From contig NZ_VORM01000028.1 of NCBI RefSeq assembly GCF_007997225.1, forward strand, positions 1-55,712: a stretch of DNA of 55,712 nt, given 5' to 3'. Each line of letters begins with the position of its first letter. Position 1 is the first letter of the stretch. The DNA comes from Subsaximicrobium wynnwilliamsii (GTDB taxonomy: Bacteria; Bacteroidota; Bacteroidia; Flavobacteriales; Flavobacteriaceae). A program made the position numbers and the translations under genes. This document shows positions 1-8,267 of the stretch, in pieces. Below the pieces are notes generated by a model that had not been told where the DNA came from, searched no databases, and saw only the letters and a list, made by a program, of their open reading frames with translations.

Positions 1-700
1 CAGATTTGTTCTTTCTGACACATCACGAATGTACAATTGAATAGCTCAATTGCGTGTCGTCTCAACAGCTTTCATGCCTTTTTAGCGCAGCATCTAGCGC
101 CGTTTTTTATCCCTTATAATGATAAGCAGGATAAGTAGGTGTTTTTTCTGCGTCAATCTGCGATATCTGCGGGAGCATTATTCATGCGCTTCAGTTGGTT
201 TCCCTTAGATTGCGCAGATCTTCGCAGATTTTTGCTTTCTGATAAAATAAGCAGGTGTACTTTTCTGCGCCAATCTGCGATATCTGCGGGAACTATTTCC
301 CATACGTTTCGGTTTATGTCCCTCGGATTGCGCAGATCTTCGCAGATTTGTTCTTTCTGACACATCACGAATGTACAATTGAATAGCTCAATTGCGTGTC
401 GTCTCAACAGCTTTCATGCCTTTTTAGCGCAGCATCTAGCGCCGTTTTTTATCCATTATAATGATAAGCAGGATAAGTAGGTGTTTTTTCTGCGTCAATC
501 TGCGACATCTGCGGGAGCTATTTCCCATGCGTTTCGGTTTATATCCCTCGGATTACGCAGATCTTCGCAAATTTTTGCTTTCTGATAAAATAAGCAGGTG
601 TACTTTTCTGCGTCAATCTGTGATATCTGCGGGAACTATTTCCCATGCGTTTCGGTTTGTTTCCCGCGGATTGCGCAGATCTTCGCAGATTTGTTTCCCC
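1..700. repeat. Tandem 342-bp repeat, two copies, with nested CTGCG blocks
   Basis: The sequence starting at base 1 (CAGATTTGTTCTTTCTGACA) restarts at 343 and begins again for a few bases at about 686, so the unit is about 342 bp in two nearly identical copies. Each unit holds two related blocks of roughly 100 bp that run from a CTGCG(T/C)CAATCTGCGATATC core to a GATTGCGCAGATCTTCGCAG core. These two cores are partly inverted relative to each other and could form long hairpins. The open frames here are by-products of the repeat and look non-coding. The array probably continues left of the window. Function is unknown. Confidence 0.9.
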
Positions 701-848
701 AAAGCCTTGAACAAACAAATTTCCAAATTTTTCAAGACCCAAAATTCAGCGTTTGAAAACCTCAAATGTATTCACAAAAAAAATCGACGTAAACAGTCTT
801 TCTTGACTGTCTACGTCGAATATTATAAAAATGGATTGTTAGCCTAAA

Positions 849-1001
849 TCAATCATTAACGATGAACGCGTGAATCACCCCCGGTATCCAGCCTATCAAG
901 GTTAATAAGATATTTAGAAAAAATGCACCACCCAATCCTTTTTTCATGAAGACTGCTAAAGGTGGTAATAAAATACTGAGAATTATTGTTAGTATTGACA
1001 T
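849..1001 (-). CDS. Pmp3/YqaE family small membrane protein (copy 1)
   Basis: A 50-residue protein starting MSILTIILSILLPPLAVF. It shows the UPF0057/Pmp3 pattern: a first membrane helix with LLPPLAVF, a short K-K-G-LGGAF turn, and a second helix ending in LIGWIPGVIHAFIV. Members are hydrophobic plasma-membrane peptides induced by salt, cold or membrane stress. The gene is short enough for automated callers to miss. A second, diverged copy lies at 18304-18459. It stands alone upstream of a membrane-protein gene on the same strand. The family call is strong; the physiological role is inferred from the family. Confidence 0.9.
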   Translation of the reverse strand: MSILTIILSILLPPLAVFMKKGLGGAFFLNILLTLIGWIPGVIHAFIVND

Positions 1002-1040
1002 AGTTTAAATTTTATTATAGTTAATAATTAAAAATTGAAT

Positions 1041-2081
1041 TTACATGTGTTGCTCATCCTGCAAATCTTGGTTGCGCTCTTCGATGACGCCCAATTTTGG
1101 CGCTCCGGTGGCTCCTCCAAAAAAGGCAGCGAGTGCACCCAATAATAGCATGAAAAATAGATAAATACTGGCAGTGCCTAGAGCATCAGACACCTCTTCG
1201 CTAGCTTTCAATGCTTGCTCTTTGGCTTCTGCATAGGTCTCTTCAATTTCGGTGATCGCCTTATCAATCTTGGTTTCCCACTTAGTGATCACACCGTTGA
1301 TTTCTTCATCTGAAAGCGCGGTGTTTTCAGTCAAATAATCTTTCAATGTTTCCTTGTCAATATATTCTTGATTGCCTTCCACAGAAATATCCAAATCCCC
1401 GTTTCTATCAAGATTCACTGAGACATCATTGACAAAATCAGTTAGCGCGTCTTTCAAATCCAGCTCTTTGATCGCTTTTTGAGTTTCGGCTTTGGCTTCG
1501 TTGTATTCCGCTTTCACTTCAGATTTGCTGCCTTCAGGAATAAGGTTATATTCTTGAGCAGTTTCCAAAATTTGGTAGATTTCATCCTTCACACCTTGAA
1601 TGGTAGTGTCGGTTCCTGATTGGGTTGCATCTTGCGCTTTCTTCATATTTACGACCACCTCTTTGGCACTATCGCCGCCAAAAACCGAAGATACCAGTGA
1701 GCCCATGCCACTAAAAATACTTCCAGTGATTGAAGTCACAATAAAAATGGATACCAACAGATAAGCTCCCCAGGCCAGGAAACCGTGGATGCCACCATCG
1801 GCTCCGCTTGGCAATCCAGCCGCTCTTGCCGCTATTAAACCACCAACAAACAATGCAGCTAAGTTGGATAAGACCCACCATACGATGGTGCCAATGCCCA
1901 AGCCTGAAAAAGGCTGTGCCTCGGTCAATGGATCAATGGAATTAAGCCCTAGGCCCAATCCCAGTAAATTGAGTAGAAAAGAAATGGTGATCGCCGTCAA
2001 GGCACCTGCCAAAACACCTCCCCAAGAAATCCTTGAGATTCTGTTTTTGGCGTAGTTTAAATGTGTAGAGACGTTTTTCAT
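1041..2081 (-). CDS. Membrane protein with a large soluble central segment
   Basis: A 346-residue protein. The N-terminus has a glycine-rich helix (about 20-48, GGVLAGALTAITISFLLNLL), a second helix at about 66-87 and a third at about 103-125. A hydrophilic stretch of about 160 residues rich in Glu, Lys and Ala follows and is probably helical or coiled-coil. A last helix near 305-325 ends in a glycine-rich GALAAFFGGATGAPKLG tail. This layout resembles conserved Bacteroidota membrane proteins of unknown function; I do not recognise a catalytic motif. It is single-gene, about 40 bp upstream of the Pmp3 gene on the same strand, and could be co-transcribed with it. Confidence 0.75.
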   Translation of the reverse strand: MKNVSTHLNYAKNRISRISWGGVLAGALTAITISFLLNLLGLGLGLNSIDPLTEAQPFSGLGIGTIVWWVLSNLAALFVGGLIAARAAGLPSGADGGIHGFLAWGAYLLVSIFIVTSITGSIFSGMGSLVSSVFGGDSAKEVVVNMKKAQDATQSGTDTTIQGVKDEIYQILETAQEYNLIPEGSKSEVKAEYNEAKAETQKAIKELDLKDALTDFVNDVSVNLDRNGDLDISVEGNQEYIDKETLKDYLTENTALSDEEINGVITKWETKIDKAITEIEETYAEAKEQALKASEEVSDALGTASIYLFFMLLLGALAAFFGGATGAPKLGVIEERNQDLQDEQHM

Positions 2082-2475
2082 AAAATTGATTTTAAGTTAA
2101 TAGTTATTGGTTTAATTGTACCAAATAATATACGCAGCGGTATATGGAATGCATGACTCAAAAAAATTTAATATTATCCTTATAAATTATCAGTGCACTC
2201 TACACAGCTCAAATTGGTTTTTGCGAATCACAGCTTTAAAGTGCATGCCTTAGTTGGAAATAACGCCAATTTTTGAAGTCTTGATGATTGGGTTTTTAAT
2301 AATTCGTTTAAAGCAAAAAATAATAAGCTTAGCGTTAAGAGACGCTTAGGTTCTTCATTAACTTGGGCTTAGAATGCCACAATCACTAAACAAGTGGTAT
2401 GGAAAACTTTTCGCAAAGAAAACCGTATATGCTTAAAAGGGATAAAAACATTGTTGTTGCAACTAAAGCCAATCT
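2082..2475. other. Intergenic region, no gene seen
   Basis: About 390 bp between a minus-strand and a plus-strand gene. It must carry the promoters of both, but no confident promoter or RNA could be assigned. Confidence 0.5.
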
Positions 2476-2541
2476 ATGTTGCTTAATGACTCAATACGAA
2501 ACGTCAAAGCAGCAGGCTTGCCCAAATTAATTATAAGGACT

Positions 2542-2904
2542 ATGAAAACTATAAATGACTTAGAAGAGAAAGTCTTGTTTTTTCAAGATGCCTTAAACGA
2601 CCGTAATTTTAAAGCAGCCAAGAGAAGTTTACATCCCAATTTTTTATATCAGAGCTTACTGGGTATAGAAAAAGGCGGTTCAAATTATATTGATATTCTT
2701 AAAACCAGTTATAGAACTTACCATTTGCTTAAAATTTTTTCAAACAGAGATTCTGTATGCTCAATTTATGAGCTGAAAATCCCTGAACAAAAAAACACCA
2801 TTGTTTGTGCACTCTATGGGTTTCGAGAGAATAAAATTGCCACCTTACAGCTTTTCCAGAATCTATTGACATCCGTTAAGATAAAAAGCGAAGATGAAGC
2901 ATGA
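2542..2904 (+). CDS. NTF2/SnoaL-like small protein
   Basis: The start at 2542 gives 120 residues beginning MKTINDLEEKVLFFQDALND; an in-frame ATG at 2476 would add 22 residues of unlikely composition. The N-terminal helix followed by an A-L-x-x-R-N-F-x-A segment and later beta strands resembles the polyketide cyclase/NTF2-like fold, in which an early amphipathic helix and a cone of strands form a small pocket. No catalytic residues can be assigned. It is isolated and read alone. The fold assignment is tentative. Confidence 0.55.
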   Translation: MKTINDLEEKVLFFQDALNDRNFKAAKRSLHPNFLYQSLLGIEKGGSNYIDILKTSYRTYHLLKIFSNRDSVCSIYELKIPEQKNTIVCALYGFRENKIATLQLFQNLLTSVKIKSEDEA

Positions 2905-3333
2905 GTTGTGAAAGCCTATCGACAGGATCGTATTGAATGCTATGCGACGCTCCAAACAACATTAGCGTTTTGGAAGCAGAAAGCTGGATTCTAATTCTAC
3001 ATCGGTCTACTTTATGAAAAGCATCGCAATTGCAAGAGCTGACTTTCAGTTTTTTAACTGATCATAGATGATCAAATCTCATCTTGTTTGAGCACTTCCA
3101 CCAATGTGTTTTCATCGACGTTACCAACCACTGGCTTTTTTATTCAGAAATTGTGTTACTTTTGCAACTTCTCAAAATGGCGAATACAATCACAACATAC
3201 AGTTTCAATCTCCCTGCGCTTACTCCGCCCTGAAATCTACTGCGCGCTCATGCTTACCTTTTATAGGAAGCTTACTCATCAATTTATTAAAACCTATTTT
3301 ATCAAATGGCAATCCATTTGAAATGCTATTATT
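2905..3333. other. Intergenic region, no convincing gene
   Basis: Two overlapping open frames between 3088 and 3337 compete in different phases, have biased composition and no family signature, so I treat the stretch as non-coding. It probably holds the SulP promoter. Confidence 0.5.
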
Positions 3334-4863
3334 ATGAAAAAATATTTGAACTTATTCGATTTTAAACAAAAAGTAAATTATAAGACAGAAGTTTTATCTG
3401 GCCTAACTGTGGCTTTAGCTTTAATTCCTGAGGCAGTAGCATTCGCATTAATAGCAGGTTTATCTCCATTAACAGGGCTTTATGCAGCGTTTGTTATGGG
3501 ATTGATTACCTCAATTTTTGGTGGACGCCCCGGAATGATTTCTGGTGCTACCGGCGCCGTTGCCGTAGTCATTGTTGCCTTGGCAATTTCTCACGGTCCT
3601 GAATATATATTTGCCACTGTAATATTGGCAGGTATCATTCAAATTTTAGCCGGTGTGTTGAGATTAGGAAAGCTGATGCGCTTGGTGCCGCATCCTGTGA
3701 TTTTTGGCTTTGTGAATGGTTTGGCAATCATCATTTTTATGTCGCAACTTGACCAGTTCAAAGATGCTTCAGGTAGTTGGTTAACAGGTCAATCGCTATA
3801 CATACTGCTTGGTTTGGTACTTTTAACAATGCTCATCATTTGGGGATTGCCGAAGCTTACAAAAGCCATACCCTCTTCACTGGTTGCAATTTTAGCAATT
3901 TTCGCAATTGTGGTCGGGTTTGGGATTGACACTAAAACGGTTGGCGATATCGCCTCCATACAAGGAGGTTTTCCACCATTCCATATACCAAATGTGCCGT
4001 TCAATTTTGAAACTCTGGCTTTGATATTTCCTTACGCAGCGATTATGGCTGGTGTGGGATTGATTGAGAGTTTGTTAACCCTAAACATAATTGACGAAAT
4101 CACAGAGACCCGAGGTAGAGGAAACAAGGAAGCCGTAGCTCAAGGTGTTGCCAATATGTTGTCTGGTGTATTTTCTGGAATGGGTGGCTGTGCCATGTTA
4201 GGTCAAAGTCTTATCAATGTTTCCAATGGGGCGAGGGCGCGACTTTCTGGTATAGTTGCATCTGTGGCATTACTATTATTTGTGATGTTTGGTGCTGGTC
4301 TCATTGAACAATTGCCAATGGCTGCACTTACGGGCTTGATGATTATGGTTGCTGTTGGAACGTTTGAATGGGCTAGTTTGAAAACGTTTAACAAAATGCC
4401 TAAATCAGACATTTTCGTGATGGTTGTTGTAACTCTGGTAACTGTTGTGCTACACAATTTGGCTTTGGCTGTCATTGTTGGGGTCATTATAGCTGCATTG
4501 GTTTTTGCCTGGGATAACGCAAAACGTATTCGTGCAAGAAAATCAATTGATGACCAAGGCATAAAGCATTATGAAATATATGGACCACTGTTTTTTGGTT
4601 CGGTTACGCTGTTCAATGAAAAATTTGATGTGCTTAACGACCCTGAAGAAATCATCATTGATTTTAAAGAAAGCCGGGTTGTTGATATGTCGGCTATTGA
4701 AGCACTGAATAAACTAACCGAACGCTACTCTAAACTGAACAAAAAAGTGCACTTGAGACATCTAAGTTCTGATTGTAAAAATTTACTGAGAAATGCCGAT
4801 AAAATCATTGACGTCAATGTTTTGGAAGACCCTAGTTATAAAGTCGTAGTCGATAAGGTTTGA
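3334..4863 (+). CDS. SulP family inorganic anion transporter
   Basis: A 509-residue member of the SLC26/SulP family. The N-terminal half contains the typical TVALALIPEAVAFALIAG and GLYAAFVMGLITSIFGGRPG helices, with further hydrophobic helices up to about residue 395. The C-terminus (about 420-509) is a cytoplasmic STAS domain, with strand IIIDFKESRVVDMSAIEAL. Family members move sulfate, bicarbonate or other anions, often with Na+ or H+. No sulfur-assimilation or carbonic anhydrase gene is adjacent, so the substrate is open. Length is normal. It is monocistronic. Confidence 0.93.
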   Translation: MKKYLNLFDFKQKVNYKTEVLSGLTVALALIPEAVAFALIAGLSPLTGLYAAFVMGLITSIFGGRPGMISGATGAVAVVIVALAISHGPEYIFATVILAGIIQILAGVLRLGKLMRLVPHPVIFGFVNGLAIIIFMSQLDQFKDASGSWLTGQSLYILLGLVLLTMLIIWGLPKLTKAIPSSLVAILAIFAIVVGFGIDTKTVGDIASIQGGFPPFHIPNVPFNFETLALIFPYAAIMAGVGLIESLLTLNIIDEITETRGRGNKEAVAQGVANMLSGVFSGMGGCAMLGQSLINVSNGARARLSGIVASVALLLFVMFGAGLIEQLPMAALTGLMIMVAVGTFEWASLKTFNKMPKSDIFVMVVVTLVTVVLHNLALAVIVGVIIAALVFAWDNAKRIRARKSIDDQGIKHYEIYGPLFFGSVTLFNEKFDVLNDPEEIIIDFKESRVVDMSAIEALNKLTERYSKLNKKVHLRHLSSDCKNLLRNADKIIDVNVLEDPSYKVVVDKV

Positions 4864-5465
4864 TATCTACGTAACATTGCTTAATGCCTCTGCTCATTGG
4901 CTAACAGCCTGTACAAATTAATTCTGCTTTAGCGACTGAGTGTTCTTATTGCTGAAAATTGCATCCCTAAACCCGTTAAACAGGAATAAAATGGTGACTT
5001 CCTAAGGACGGCTCTTATGCTCTGAACCAATAATTAATATCCATTATTGCCTAATTACTGTAATTTGCGTAACTACCTCTTCTGGTTTAGTAAGCGATGC
5101 TATGGATTGTATTTTCTAAGCATAGCATAAAGGTTTTTTGACCTAAAGTAATTTTTAAGGATGAAGGCAAAAAAAAAGCTTAGGATTTAAACGTTTCATG
5201 CCTTAACTATTTCACATTTTATGGGTGTGACATGATTAATAAAGGATTACAGCCATCAAACCAAGAAAGCTTAACGGGCAACAAATAGAGGCTGAAGTAA
5301 AGGAAATACATTGTTACCTTGCCCGAAATCTCAAAAATGATGAATTGATAATCAAAAGTCCATGAAATTATGAACTCCAATGCGGATGAAAATTTAATAT
5401 ATCAGTAAAATCCTGCTGACACGAAAAACGTCTGAAAGTAATTTGAAGGGGTCTTTTTCATGCTG
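4864..5465. other. Gene-free stretch
   Basis: About 600 bp between converging genes. There are only short stop-interrupted frames and no clear hairpin terminator; it looks like decayed or spacer DNA. Confidence 0.5.
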
Positions 5466-5906
5466 CTATTGAAACCAAAAGTAAGACAGCAAGGCCAAAA
5501 AACTGAAAACCAGATGGGCAAAATACAAATGCACATAATAATGAAGATAGTTGAACTCAAATTCATCACGAATGGTTTTGAACATAAACATCCAACCAAC
5601 AATGCCTAGAACTCCCAAACCAGAGCCAAATAAGAAAGCCCACAAAAAGTTTCGCTCTAAACCAGTAAAAAGCCATAGTATTTCATAAACTCCCAAAAAG
5701 ACTGCACCTAAAAGAATATGGGACAACCAACCTATTTTGTAGGCGTTTACAGCTATTGAGTCGTTATTTGAATTTGAAGCAATAATTAGCGAAAGCAATG
5801 CTGGTTCTCTAAATTGATTTTTGCTCATGCGGCTCCAAACAGCGCTAAAAAGTGTCATGCCCACAGTAGCGATAAACCATGCCACTAAAAAAGTAATCAA
5901 GGTCAT
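5466..5906 (-). CDS. Four-helix integral membrane protein, last gene of the operon
   Basis: A 146-residue hydrophobic protein with about four membrane helices: residues 3-25, 60-80, 88-110 and 124-145. A loop containing SRMSKNQFREP and a polar Asn/Ser stretch sit between helices 1 and 2. I do not recognise a named family with certainty. It starts 15 bp after the DJ-1/PfpI gene on the same strand, so it is probably co-translated with the GntA-like/DUF1989/DJ-1 operon. It might anchor or supply the pathway at the membrane; that is inference. Confidence 0.7.
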   Translation of the reverse strand: MTLITFLVAWFIATVGMTLFSAVWSRMSKNQFREPALLSLIIASNSNNDSIAVNAYKIGWLSHILLGAVFLGVYEILWLFTGLERNFLWAFLFGSGLGVLGIVGWMFMFKTIRDEFEFNYLHYYVHLYFAHLVFSFLALLSYFWFQ

Positions 5907-5921
5907 TTCATTTTTTTTTAA

Positions 5922-6617
5922 TCAAGAATCCGTTCGTGCTTCCAACAGTTCTATCAGCGTTTTTGCTGCAGGCACAGCCGAAAGCGGGTTTTGACCTGTG
6001 ATTAGCAATCCATCTTGTTCTACATGGGATGAAAAAGGAATTACGGCATTATGATAGTCACCACCCAGCCAAACCAGTCTGTTTTCAACGGTAAATGGGA
6101 TGTTGTTTTCTCTAAAAACCAATTTCTCCTCAGCATCTGAAAATCCTGTAACACGTTTACCTTTCAATATCGCAGGCTCCAATTCTACAGCCTTAATCAA
6201 CGCGGCTGGTCCATGGCAAACCGCCGCAATGGGTTTTTTCTGTTTATAAAAATCCAAAATTAACTGACCACAGATATCACTATTGGCCAAATCAAATAGG
6301 GGGCCATGACCACCAGGAAAGAATACCGCATCAAACTCTGATGCTTCAACCTCCTCTAGCAATCGTGTCTCGCTCAATGCTTTTTTGGCAACTTCATCTT
6401 CAGTAAATCGCCTGTTTGAGGCTGTGATATTCTCGGTCAACTTACTCAAAGGATCAATGGGAGGTTTCCCACCTAAAGGGCTGGCGAGCACAATCTCGTA
6501 GCCTTGATCTATAAACTCATAATAGGGATCTGCAAATTCACCAATCCATAAGCCGGTTTTGCTGTCTGTATTCATCAAATCTTGGTGCGAGGTCATTACC
6601 ATTAAAATTCGTTTCAT
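5922..6617 (-). CDS. DJ-1/PfpI family protein (Hsp31-like)
   Basis: A 231-residue class I glutamine amidotransferase-like protein. The nucleophile elbow AVCHGPAAL carries the conserved Cys, preceded by VFFPGGHGPLFDLA, and the acidic residue typical of the DJ-1 superfamily sits early (around GLWIGEFADPYYEF). This long form resembles Hsp31/YhbO-like proteins, described as glyoxalase III-type enzymes and chaperones handling reactive aldehydes. It is the third gene of a minus-strand operon, 24 bp after the DUF1989 gene. Here it may detoxify a carbonyl by-product of the upstream enzymes. A related domain is fused to the catalase at 8268-10400. Confidence 0.9.
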   Translation of the reverse strand: MKRILMVMTSHQDLMNTDSKTGLWIGEFADPYYEFIDQGYEIVLASPLGGKPPIDPLSKLTENITASNRRFTEDEVAKKALSETRLLEEVEASEFDAVFFPGGHGPLFDLANSDICGQLILDFYKQKKPIAAVCHGPAALIKAVELEPAILKGKRVTGFSDAEEKLVFRENNIPFTVENRLVWLGGDYHNAVIPFSSHVEQDGLLITGQNPLSAVPAAKTLIELLEARTDS

Positions 6618-6641
6618 AAAATGTGTTTAAATTGATAATTG

Positions 6642-7250
6642 TTAGCGAGTTGTAGTTGCCTGTTCCTTAGTCACTAAAAAATGAATCGGTTTAAACGTAC
6701 CAGCGTTGCTGTCTTCCGCCGAGCATGCTGTCAAGCCCACAATCAAGTCCATATGAGCTTTGAATCGAACCAAGTCACCAGCTTTAGAAGTTGGAGGCAA
6801 AACCTTCAATTTTCCCAATGCACTGAATTGAACATTCATAAAAATGTTGAATGCCGTGGGAATGGCATCCATATCAATTCCGTAGCTTTCTAGGTTTTGA
6901 TGCAAATTCGTTAGGCAGCTAGGGTGTTCCTCTGGATTCTTGTACATTATTCTGAAAGTTTCTGCACTGCATGGTGCCAAAAGAATATCATTTCTTCCGT
7001 TGGTATCTTCTATAATTTCCATCATTTTGTGGGATCTATTACTCCACAAAAAATTACCTTCTGTCAACAGAATGCATTCCTCAAAATCCATGGTTTTCCC
7101 TGCTGAAATCTTTTCCCTTTGATCATCACTGTTAAAAAGAACCATATCGCTTACTTGCTGACCCATAGGATCTATTACTGTAAGGATGTCACCCTTATTC
7201 ATTTTGAATGCTGCTCCCGTTTGAGGCTCTATTATTTTTGCCGTACTCAT
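6642..7250 (-). CDS. DUF1989 / urea carboxylase-associated family protein
   Basis: A 202-residue protein. Motifs GDILTVIDPMGQQVSDMVLF, TEGNFLWSN, LAPCSAETF and FNIFMNV match the DUF1989 family, whose members accompany urea and guanidine carboxylases. The Cys in LAPCSAE and the His/Asp/Glu residues around MDFEE are plausible metal or active-site residues. The gene lies 5 bp after the YqcI/YcgG gene on the same strand, a spacing that implies translational coupling. No urea carboxylase or allophanate hydrolase is in the window, so its partner here is the haem oxygenase. The family call is firm; the reaction is unknown to me. Confidence 0.88.
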   Translation of the reverse strand: MSTAKIIEPQTGAAFKMNKGDILTVIDPMGQQVSDMVLFNSDDQREKISAGKTMDFEECILLTEGNFLWSNRSHKMMEIIEDTNGRNDILLAPCSAETFRIMYKNPEEHPSCLTNLHQNLESYGIDMDAIPTAFNIFMNVQFSALGKLKVLPPTSKAGDLVRFKAHMDLIVGLTACSAEDSNAGTFKPIHFLVTKEQATTTR

Positions 7251-7255
7251 AAACC

Positions 7256-7915
7256 TTAATTTTTAAGATGAAAAGGGCAGCTCCAGTCTGCTTCAATAGT
7301 TCTGCCGCTATACTGTCTCGCTTCAGAATCTGATCCAAAATCCCTTAACACTGGATTGATGCTACCTTGCAATTTTTTGTCCCGACTTCGAATTCGTTTT
7401 TTCACAGTTTGGTAAGTACCCATCTCTCTTAATTTTTCAAATTGCCAATGCATATTAAAAACGATTGTACAATATGGGGCTCTTCTAGCTATTCTGGAAC
7501 TGTTTGGATGCATTCCTACAATATAAAACGCAGTGCCCTTTAAACTGAAACTAAAGTGCGGACTCCCAGAATCATTACTTACACGGTTATCCCACCCCAC
7601 ATCATCAGCATTATGTAATTTTTGCAAAAATGTCCATAAGGCAGTTTCGAACGCCTTTTCGCAGTCAAAGTTATTGGTTTTAAAACATACCATCAACGAT
7701 TCAAATTCATTCGAGTTGAAATCATAATGTTCCAAATACTCACTAATATCCTTTAAGATGGGTGTAATAATCTCATTAGAAGTTATATCCTCATAGATTT
7801 TCAAATGATATTTTTTCAGTTTAAAAACTGTATTTGCCATAATGCATGGATGCTTTTGCTTAATTATAAATTCTCGAAATTCTTTTTCGATATCTTGCTC
7901 ATTTTCAATTTTCAT
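7256..7915 (-). CDS. YqcI/YcgG family protein, GntA-like haem-dependent N-oxygenase
   Basis: A 219-residue protein with the family signatures PHFSFSLKGTAFYIVG, MHPNSSRIARR, VFNMHWQFEKLR, IRSRDKKLQGSINP, SEARQYSGR and the C-terminal W-S-CPF. The family includes haem enzymes that hydroxylate guanidino nitrogens, such as GntA in guanitoxin biosynthesis. The conserved His residues in the PHF and MHP motifs are candidate haem ligands. It is the first gene of a four-gene operon. The other guanitoxin genes are absent, so this is not a guanitoxin cluster. Substrate is unknown; arginine or another guanidine is the natural guess. Confidence 0.85.
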   Translation of the reverse strand: MKIENEQDIEKEFREFIIKQKHPCIMANTVFKLKKYHLKIYEDITSNEIITPILKDISEYLEHYDFNSNEFESLMVCFKTNNFDCEKAFETALWTFLQKLHNADDVGWDNRVSNDSGSPHFSFSLKGTAFYIVGMHPNSSRIARRAPYCTIVFNMHWQFEKLREMGTYQTVKKRIRSRDKKLQGSINPVLRDFGSDSEARQYSGRTIEADWSCPFHLKN

Positions 7916-8267
7916 AACTGTTTAATATTCTGTAGTGTTGTACTCTTATAATTTATTAAATAAGATCAAAAGTGCAATTTCATAGTCCGTCAGCTATTAT
8001 TCCGCCATGCACTTACTGGGGGCTTATTTGAAAAAGGTTTCTATTTGCATCAAACAATCCAAGTTCCCAACCTTGTACTATCACTAAATGAGAGTACAAT
8101 CACAACCATGCACCAAGCTGCAGGTGCTGCAATTTGCTGAGGATACTTTGCTTAAATCACTGTTCTCTTTTTTTGCAATGCAATGTCTTCCTTCGCATTT
8201 TGAGCGATAGAAGAAACTATGTCTACTAAAGCATAAAGTGCTAAATTGATAGACGGTGAAAATGGAA
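7916..8267. other. Intergenic region with operon promoter, no gene
   Basis: About 350 bp between the catalase stop and the start of the YqcI/YcgG operon, both on the minus strand. It should contain the operon promoter. A frame of 125 codons overlapping the catalase end is a shadow. Confidence 0.5.

Noticed and set aside
139-847. Four open frames in the left-edge repeat array
   Set aside because: They follow the CTGCG repeat in several phases and have no family features.
3088-3337. Two overlapping plus-strand frames upstream of the SulP gene
   Set aside because: Composition is biased and the two frames compete; neither resembles a family.
7256-7915. Guanitoxin gene cluster
   Set aside because: Only the GntA-like gene is present; the other guanitoxin genes are missing.
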